Part shown: one piece after another, positions 15,656 to 18,884 of the stretch
Layout: every line of letters begins with the position of its first letter
How positions within the stretch are numbered: position 1 is the first letter of the stretch
DNA from: an uncultured Collinsella sp.
GTDB taxonomy: Bacteria; Actinomycetota; Coriobacteriia; Coriobacteriales; Coriobacteriaceae
Length of the DNA stretch: 18,884 bases
NCBI GenBank assembly: GCA_902494715.1
Contig: CABUUJ010000042.1
Location: forward strand, 1 to 18,884
Reading direction: 5' to 3'
Made by a program: the position numbers and the translations under genes
The notes under the pieces: model-generated
What the model saw: the letters and a program-made list of their open reading frames with translations, nothing else
Told to the model about the DNA's origin: nothing
Database searches by the model: none

Positions 15656-16174
15656 TTACGCCTCGTTTTCGATGGTGGCGCGGGCACGCTCGGCAGTCAG
15701 CTCCGCCAGGCGCTCCTCGTCTACCAGGGTGAGGCCCTTGGTCGGGCACGCCTCGGCACACGCCGGACCGCCGGGACGGTCCACGCACAGGTCGCACTTG
15801 AGCACGAAGCTCTTTGTCTGCGAACCCACGCGCACGTCGCCCATCAAGACGGGGACCTGCGTGGTCGCCACGCTCACGGCGCCAAAGGGGCAGGCCATGA
15901 CGCAGCTCTTGCAGCCGATGCAGTTGTCCTCGTTGACGCCGATACGATGGTTCTTTGGATCAAAGAACAAGGCGCCCGTAGGACAAGCCTTCGCGCACGG
16001 AGCGTCCTCGCAGTGGTGACATGCCACCGGCGCGGAGATCTCGTAGGTGCGCGTCACGCGCAAGCGAGGTGCGGCGATGTTGCCGGGAATATCGTGTGCC
16101 TCGATGCACGCCGCCATACAGGTTTGGCACCCAATGCAGCGCGAGGAATCGGCTACGACTCGTTTATTGCCCAT
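15656..16174 (-). CDS. hydN: HydN-type 4x[4Fe-4S] ferredoxin, formate dehydrogenase partner
   Basis: This 172-residue cytoplasmic Fe-S protein is close in length to E. coli HydN (175), which is needed for full formate dehydrogenase H activity and is encoded beside fdhF-related genes. Four cysteine clusters are seen: C13-x2-C16-x2-C19-x3-C23, 'CHHCEDAPCAKACP', 'CIGCKSCVMACP' and 'CDLCVDRPGGPACAEACP'. The C-terminal 'LAELTAERARATIE' resembles the HydN end. I chose the ATG at 16174 because AGGAGGGAG lies 9 bases upstream and the family starts here. The frame stays open to a GTG at 16282 with GGAGG 12 bases before it; that would add 36 residues of unusual sequence overlapping leader hairpins, so I consider it less likely. 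It is the first gene of the minus-strand operon, 75 bases before fdhF. Confidence 0.92.
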   Translation of the reverse strand: MGNKRVVADSSRCIGCQTCMAACIEAHDIPGNIAAPRLRVTRTYEISAPVACHHCEDAPCAKACPTGALFFDPKNHRIGVNEDNCIGCKSCVMACPFGAVSVATTQVPVLMGDVRVGSQTKSFVLKCDLCVDRPGGPACAEACPTKGLTLVDEERLAELTAERARATIENEA

Positions 16175-16198
16175 GTTGTTCACTCCCTCCTGAATCCC

Positions 16199-16249
16199 AT
16201 GCCGGAGAGACCCTGTCGACGTTGCCCCGGACCGCCCGTGGTCCGGCAT
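16199..16249 (-). promoter_or_regulatory. Leader of hydN with two mutually exclusive hairpins
   Basis: On the minus strand the segment 16246-16240 (CCGGACC) can pair with 16233-16227 (GGTCCGG) around a 6-base loop, with further outer pairing GTCGA/TCGAC. The overlapping segment 16249-16242 (ATGCCGGA) is also perfectly complementary to 16206-16199 (TCCGGCAT), which lies only 8 bases before the ribosome site of hydN. The two pairings cannot coexist, as in leaders that control translation or transcription. I do not recognise a known riboswitch class. Confidence 0.4.
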
Positions 16250-16352
16250 CGACGTATCGAGTGCATGCGGCGAAACAGGCACTTCGATAGAATTCCTCCA
16301 ACGATATACAGGCTAAATATACGCAGTTGCAGGTGGCAAACTTGAGCATAGG

Positions 16353-16383
16353 CCCTGCAATACGAGTGTATTGCAGGGGTTTT
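16353..16383 (+). terminator. 26-bp perfect palindrome with T-tract: terminator or regulator site
   Basis: CCCTGCAATAC (16353-16363) and GTATTGCAGGG (16368-16378) are perfect 11-bp arms around GAGT. On the plus strand GTTTT follows, the form of an intrinsic terminator, but no plus-strand gene lies upstream. On the minus strand it would lie about 57 bases upstream of a start site set by the candidate -10 box of hydN, a usual place for an activator. Both readings remain open. Confidence 0.5.
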
Positions 16384-16504
16384 GGCTGGTTAGGATTATT
16401 CTTGGGTAGCTATAAAGGTAAGTGTATTACACGCGTACGCATCAGAGATTTTTACGCGTTCTCTTTTTGGATGTACTACGCTTGTATTCAAGTTAATGGT
16501 TATT

Positions 16505-16546
16505 TACTTGAGCGAAATAAAGTAATCGTTATAAGATGCTCAAGTA
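16505..16546 (+). promoter_or_regulatory. Promoter and operator-like inverted repeat of the toxin-antitoxin genes
   Basis: A -35-like TTGAGC (16508-16513) and a -10-like TATAAG (16530-16535) are 16 bases apart. The repeat TACTTGAGC (16505-16513) and its exact inverse GCTCAAGTA (16538-16546) bracket them; the arm centres are 33 bp apart, about three helical turns. Such an arrangement fits autorepression by an antitoxin or antitoxin-toxin complex. The transcript would have a leader of about 60 bases before the antitoxin gene. Confidence 0.55.
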
Positions 16547-16602
16547 TCGACACGTGCCGCATTTGACCGACTATATTGCACGCTCATTAAAGGAGGCCAG
16601 TG

Positions 16603-16926
16603 ATGTCATCGACTCAAAAACGAGCCATCCTGCAGGTGCGCATTCGCGAGGAAGACAAGCAGCATGCCGAGCGTCTCTACGACGCCATGGGCACATCGCT
16701 CGCCGAGGCCGTTCGCCTTTTTGTCGCGCAGAGCATTTTGATGCGCAAACTTCCCTTTCAGCCGGTCGCCGTGCGCTCAAAGGACGGCACCGCCGCCTAT
16801 GGATCGCTCAAAGCATATGGTGACCCCAATCGCCGCGCCGAGGAGCGCAATGCCTGGATTGAGTACCTTGCTACAGAAAGCGACGATTCGATTTTGGGTC
16901 CCGAGGAAGTAGATATCCATGAGTAG
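16603..16926 (+). CDS. RelB/DinJ-family antitoxin
   Basis: This 107-residue protein has an N-terminus with the ribbon-helix-helix pattern of RelB/DinJ antitoxins: a short strand 'ILQVRIREEDKQHAERLYDAMG', then 'TSLAEAVRLFVAQSILMRKLPFQ'. The later part (residues about 60-107) is charged and probably the toxin-wrapping tail. These proteins bind their own promoter and neutralise the paired toxin. The ATG at 16603 follows AGGAGG by 6 bases; a GTG one codon earlier is too close to the ribosome site. Its last 8 bases overlap the start of the PIN toxin gene (ATGAGTAG), so the pair is translationally coupled. The usual RelE/YafQ partner is replaced here by a PIN protein. Confidence 0.85.
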   Translation: MSSTQKRAILQVRIREEDKQHAERLYDAMGTSLAEAVRLFVAQSILMRKLPFQPVAVRSKDGTAAYGSLKAYGDPNRRAEERNAWIEYLATESDDSILGPEEVDIHE

Positions 16927-17395
16927 CACCATCATCGACGAGACCGTCATCCTGCGCTACCTGCTTAACGACGACGAGGTCCTGTCACCGCGCGCCGCCA
17001 AGGTCATCGCCACGCGCACCGCTCGCGTCTACCCCGAAATCATCACGCGCGTCGTGGTCACGCTGCGCGACGTCTATAAGGTTCCCCGCGTTGAAATTGC
17101 CACGGCCTTGAAAAGGCTGCTCGATGACGTCATGGTCGACGAGCCTACCGTTGTCGCCCTTGCCGTCAAACTCTTTGGCAGGACCCATATGGACTTTACC
17201 GACTGCCTCCTCGCAGCCCGAACCGCCATCTACAACGATGATGTCGTGAGCTTTGCCAAACCCATCATCCAAGGCATGATCGATTACCGCCGCAAGCGCC
17301 AAACCGCAGCCGAAGCCCACAGCCGCAGCACCGACGCCCGCGGCCACGGCACCGACTCCACCATCGACAAGCTCCGCCACCGCCCCCGCAGCTAA
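16919..17395 (+). CDS. PIN-domain toxin (VapC-like RNase)
   Basis: This 158-residue protein has a PIN fold pattern in residues 3-118: 'IIDETVILRYLLNDDE' with D7, 'YPEIITRVVVTLRDVYKV' with E40, and 'MDFTDCLLAARTA' with D92 and D95. These are the acidic metal ligands of VapC-type ribonucleases. The fourth, weaker acidic position, usually near 'TFD', reads 'SFAKPI' and lacks the Asp. After residue 122 there is a basic, Ala/Arg/His-rich tail of about 35 residues that looks unstructured and is unlike VapC; it may be an added or frame-extended end. VapC toxins are usually paired with VapB, Phd or AbrB-type antitoxins, so a RelB-type partner is unusual. It is probably an RNA endonuclease held silent by the upstream protein. 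Confidence 0.82.
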   Translation: MSSTIIDETVILRYLLNDDEVLSPRAAKVIATRTARVYPEIITRVVVTLRDVYKVPRVEIATALKRLLDDVMVDEPTVVALAVKLFGRTHMDFTDCLLAARTAIYNDDVVSFAKPIIQGMIDYRRKRQTAAEAHSRSTDARGHGTDSTIDKLRHRPRS

Positions 17396-17409
17396 CCCCA
17401 TTCCCCCCT

Positions 17410-17478
17410 AAGTTGCGGTGAAATAGTTCTTGGATTTAGGCTCATTCGAGCTTTTCAGGAACTATTTCACCGCAACTT
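17410..17478. repeat. 69-bp hairpin repeat with 23-bp arms
   Basis: The left arm (17410-17432, beginning AAGTTGCGGTGAAATAG) and the right arm (17456-17478) are inverse copies with a single G-U type difference, around a 23-base centre. It starts 14 bases after the toxin stop codon. A further left-arm copy occurs at 18721-18743 in the same orientation. It may act as a transcription end for the toxin operon, but it lacks a proper T-tract, and its recurrence suggests a dispersed REP or MITE-like element. Confidence 0.8.
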
Positions 17479-17489
17479 TCTGTAAGGGT

Positions 17490-17522
17490 GTTGATTAGTG
17501 CCGCCGAGGGACACTAATCAAC
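17490..17522. repeat. Second hairpin downstream of the toxin gene
   Basis: GTTGATTAGTG (17490-17500) and CACTAATCAAC (17512-17522) are perfect 11-bp arms with an 11-base centre, and further CC/GG pairing is possible across a bulged A. It lies 11 bases after the hairpin repeat. There is no T-tract after it. The remaining 128 bases up to 17650 show no clear gene or promoter; a short TTGGTC/GACCAA repeat is present around 17575-17611. Confidence 0.65.
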
Positions 17523-17650
17523 CGTTTGCCGATATGTTTGGCTCTGATTCATGACTCTGACCTGCCCCGTCAAGCTTTTGGTCAGTTCATGGCAAGGTCT
17601 GGTGGACCAAATATGGGTTAGCGTAGTGTCATTCACTCCCCCTCAAGACC

Positions 17651-18658
17651 ATGGGGTCGAAAATGAGTCATGATAAACGCTGTTCCAAACCGCAAGTAGA
17701 GCTGTTCTTCCGGTTATTCAAGGCCCATCATGGCGGGCACCTGTTTGTGGCTACCAAAAAATGGGATGAACGCTGTGCCTACGCGCTCATGCAAAAAGAG
17801 ATGATTATTCGACTCTACAACCATGTCTACGCTGATTCCGCGTATTGGAATGACCTCGGCGTCGAAGATCGCATCTTTCGATTGGCATCCGCTATTGCGG
17901 TCGTTGAACCGGATGCCGTGTTTTGTGGAGCAACGGCGGCACTGCTCTATGGCATCGGTTCTGCATATTCGCTTCTCGACAAGGTGCAAGTGCTGCTGCC
18001 GCGTTCCACCAGACGCGATATGTACGAATTCGTTGAATACCGACGCTGGCGGCCGGGCGACGTATGGCAGCTCGGCCCGTTTACGTTAACGGATCCATAT
18101 CGCACGGTGGTCGACATCGCCCGAACGAGCGCTTTCCGATATGCACTAGGCTATGTCGACGGGTTGGCTCGTGAGTACGGTGTCGAGCGTGAAGAATTGC
18201 GCGCATATGCACAAGCGAACTGCCGCGGACTGCATGGCATCGTGCGCGCATTTGACGTTTTTGAACATATGGATGGCAGATCGGATAACGGTGGAGAATC
18301 CGAAGCACGGGCGGCAATGATTCTGGCGGGAGTTGCCGCTCCTGAACTTCAGGTTGAAATCACTCGACCGGGAAACGCCGGCTATTATTTGGCAGATTAC
18401 GGCTGGCAGATGCCAAACGGCTCTTGGATGCTGGCTGAGCTGCATGGACTAGGCAAGTTTGAGGACGATGCCCAAAATGATCCGGAACACACTGCGGCAA
18501 AAACCTATCGAGCTGCCCTCGTGCGCGACGCGAACCTGCGTGCCATGGGCCACAACGTCATTCATTTCAAGCTCTCAGACACCTACGATGTCAAAGCGTT
18601 CGGCTCCATGATGCGCGGCTACGGTATACCAACCACAAAACCCCACGCAGACTCCTGA
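17651..18658 (+). CDS. AbiEi/DUF559-like protein, unknown function
   Basis: This 335-residue soluble protein shows a two-part plan seen in many actinobacterial proteins. An N-terminal part (about 10-160) resembles AbiEi-type antitoxin proteins ('FCGATAALLYGI', 'VQVLLPRSTRRD', 'LTDPYRTVVDIAR'). The C-terminal part (about 215-310) resembles DUF559/Vsr-like nuclease folds: 'GGESEARAAMILAGVAAPELQ', D249, 'LAELHG' (E263, H265), then 'RDANLRAMGHNVIHF'. The classic catalytic Lys is not obvious, so nuclease activity is uncertain. No cognate AbiEii nucleotidyltransferase toxin lies beside it, so it is an orphan in this window. The ATG at 17651 lacks a good ribosome site; an in-frame ATG at 17663 has GGGG 6 bases upstream and may be the true start. 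Codon use is less GC-biased than the hyf genes, which fits acquired DNA. Family assignment is by motif memory only. Confidence 0.6.
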   Translation: MGSKMSHDKRCSKPQVELFFRLFKAHHGGHLFVATKKWDERCAYALMQKEMIIRLYNHVYADSAYWNDLGVEDRIFRLASAIAVVEPDAVFCGATAALLYGIGSAYSLLDKVQVLLPRSTRRDMYEFVEYRRWRPGDVWQLGPFTLTDPYRTVVDIARTSAFRYALGYVDGLAREYGVEREELRAYAQANCRGLHGIVRAFDVFEHMDGRSDNGGESEARAAMILAGVAAPELQVEITRPGNAGYYLADYGWQMPNGSWMLAELHGLGKFEDDAQNDPEHTAAKTYRAALVRDANLRAMGHNVIHFKLSDTYDVKAFGSMMRGYGIPTTKPHADS

Positions 18659-18720
18659 CCGGCTTTCCTCATCTTCTCGACAACAGAACCCATCATCGAC
18701 CCAGCCCACTCGGCCTCAAT

Positions 18721-18748
18721 AAGTTGCGGTGAAATAGTTCCTGGATTA
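18721..18748 (+). repeat. Left arm copy of the hairpin repeat
   Basis: This copy matches the 17410 copy over about 28 bases (AAGTTGCGGTGAAATAG... to GGATT) with one base different. It agrees with the inverse of the right arm at the varying position. No right arm follows within the window; the sequence passes into an insertion-sequence-like end about 25 bases later. Confidence 0.8.
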
Positions 18749-18771
18749 GCCGCAAAAGCTGTTATCGGGGG

Positions 18772-18884
18772 TGCGGACAGAAAGTTGGACCGCGGGGCGG
18801 TCCGGACTGGAGGTTCGCATGTACAGCAGGGAGAAGGTCGAGCTCTTCCTCCTGGCGACGGAGGACGGCATGGGGCCGACCGCC
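18772..18884 (+). mobile_element. Left end of a probable IS3-type insertion sequence, cut by window edge
   Basis: From 18772 the sequence begins TG and carries AGAAAGTTGGACC, resembling the 'AAGTTGGAC' found near ends of IS3-family elements. It is followed by a GGACCGC-GGG-GCGGTCC hairpin (18787-18803) and a reading frame with a good ribosome site. The right end, both terminal repeats and any target duplication lie outside the window, so the exact boundary is a guess. Confidence 0.5.
18819..18884 (+). CDS. Probable transposase orfA, first 22 codons only
   Basis: An ATG at 18819 with GGAGG 5 bases upstream opens a frame ('MYSREKVELFLLATEDGMG') that runs off the window. The start 'MYS-x-E' followed by a helix is common in the small helix-turn-helix OrfA proteins of IS3-like elements. 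With only 22 residues the identification rests mostly on the IS-like end upstream. Confidence 0.45.
   Translation, partial: MYSREKVELFLLATEDGMGPTA

Larger units (their letters stand above)
16175..16602. other. Divergent intergenic region between hydN and the toxin-antitoxin genes
   Basis: This 428-bp stretch is without a supportable gene and is more AT-rich than its surroundings from about 16290 to 16590. It holds, from left to right, the hydN ribosome site, GC-rich competing hairpins in the hydN leader, a candidate hydN -10 box (TATATT on the minus strand, 16321-16316, with a poor -35), a 26-bp palindrome (16353-16378), and a plus-strand promoter with flanking inverted repeats for the antitoxin gene. 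Four copies of TCAAGT/ACTTGA occur in it (16341-16346 region, 16488, 16506, 16540). I see no tRNA or other known RNA gene. Confidence 0.6.

Noticed and set aside
16327..16566. A 79-codon plus-strand frame in the divergent intergenic region
   Set aside because: It covers the palindrome and the antitoxin promoter, has no ribosome site and no protein-like conservation; it is more likely non-coding.
16563..16591. TTGACC-N17-ATTAAA as promoter of the antitoxin gene
   Set aside because: A start site from this pair would fall at or beyond the ribosome site AGGAGG at 16591-16596, so the transcript would lose it. The upstream TTGAGC/TATAAG pair fits better.
16175..16620. A sigma-54 promoter with FhlA-type sites as in E. 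coli formate genes
   Set aside because: No minus-strand sequence with the GG-N10-GC pattern in a proper TGGCAC/TTGCA setting was found upstream of hydN, and no such regulator is in the window.
1..18884. A CRISPR array, rRNA or tRNA genes
   Set aside because: No set of regularly spaced direct repeats and no conserved RNA gene sequence was seen on either strand; the only repeats are the hairpin elements described.

Overview
The window looks like a high-GC, anaerobic, gut-type Gram-positive chromosome, most likely a Coriobacteriia member such as Collinsella. This is inferred from the GC-rich codon use, strong AGGAGG-type ribosome binding sites and the repeat and accessory gene content; no rRNA or marker gene is present to prove it. 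Its core is a nearly complete formate hydrogenlyase locus on the minus strand, read from about 16.2 kb down to about 0.77 kb.

In transcription order the locus is: hydN-type ferredoxin (16174-15656); fdhF, a selenocysteine formate dehydrogenase interrupted by an in-frame UGA (15580-13358); hyfA, hyfB, hyfC, hyfD, hyfE, hyfF, hyfG, hyfH, hyfI and hyfJ (HycH-type) (13279-2148); a HycI-type hydrogenase maturation protease (2148-1645); and a FocA/FdhC-type formate channel (1605-766). This is the gene order of the E. coli hyf (FHL-2) operon, with the formate dehydrogenase, its ferredoxin and a dedicated protease built in. Together the genes predict formate import, oxidation of formate to CO2 at a Mo/Se centre, electron transfer through Fe-S proteins to a group 4 [NiFe] hydrogenase, H2 release, and possibly ion pumping through three antiporter-like membrane subunits. 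No HyfR/FhlA-type regulator is present. An intrinsic terminator (706-743) follows the channel gene. Beyond it the window starts inside a separate molybdopterin oxidoreductase (643 to beyond base 1) that has a Cys, not Sec, at the expected metal ligand and lacks the formate dehydrogenase signature.

The right 2.7 kb is accessory DNA on the plus strand. A 428-bp AT-richer divergent intergenic region holds a long palindrome, leader hairpins and a promoter bracketed by an inverted repeat. It is followed by a RelB/DinJ-type antitoxin overlapping a PIN-domain toxin (16603-17395), a 69-bp hairpin repeat, a second hairpin, an orphan AbiEi/DUF559-like protein (17651-18658), another copy of the hairpin arm (18721), and the left end of what looks like an insertion sequence with the first 22 codons of its transposase-like gene.

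The points most worth a second look are the Sec codon with its SECIS hairpin (which will split the gene in automatic annotation), the RelB plus PIN toxin pairing with its operator-like repeats, the competing hairpins in the hydN leader, the hairpin between fdhF and hyfA, the dispersed hairpin repeat that may be split by the insertion sequence, and the non-formate molybdoenzyme at the left edge.
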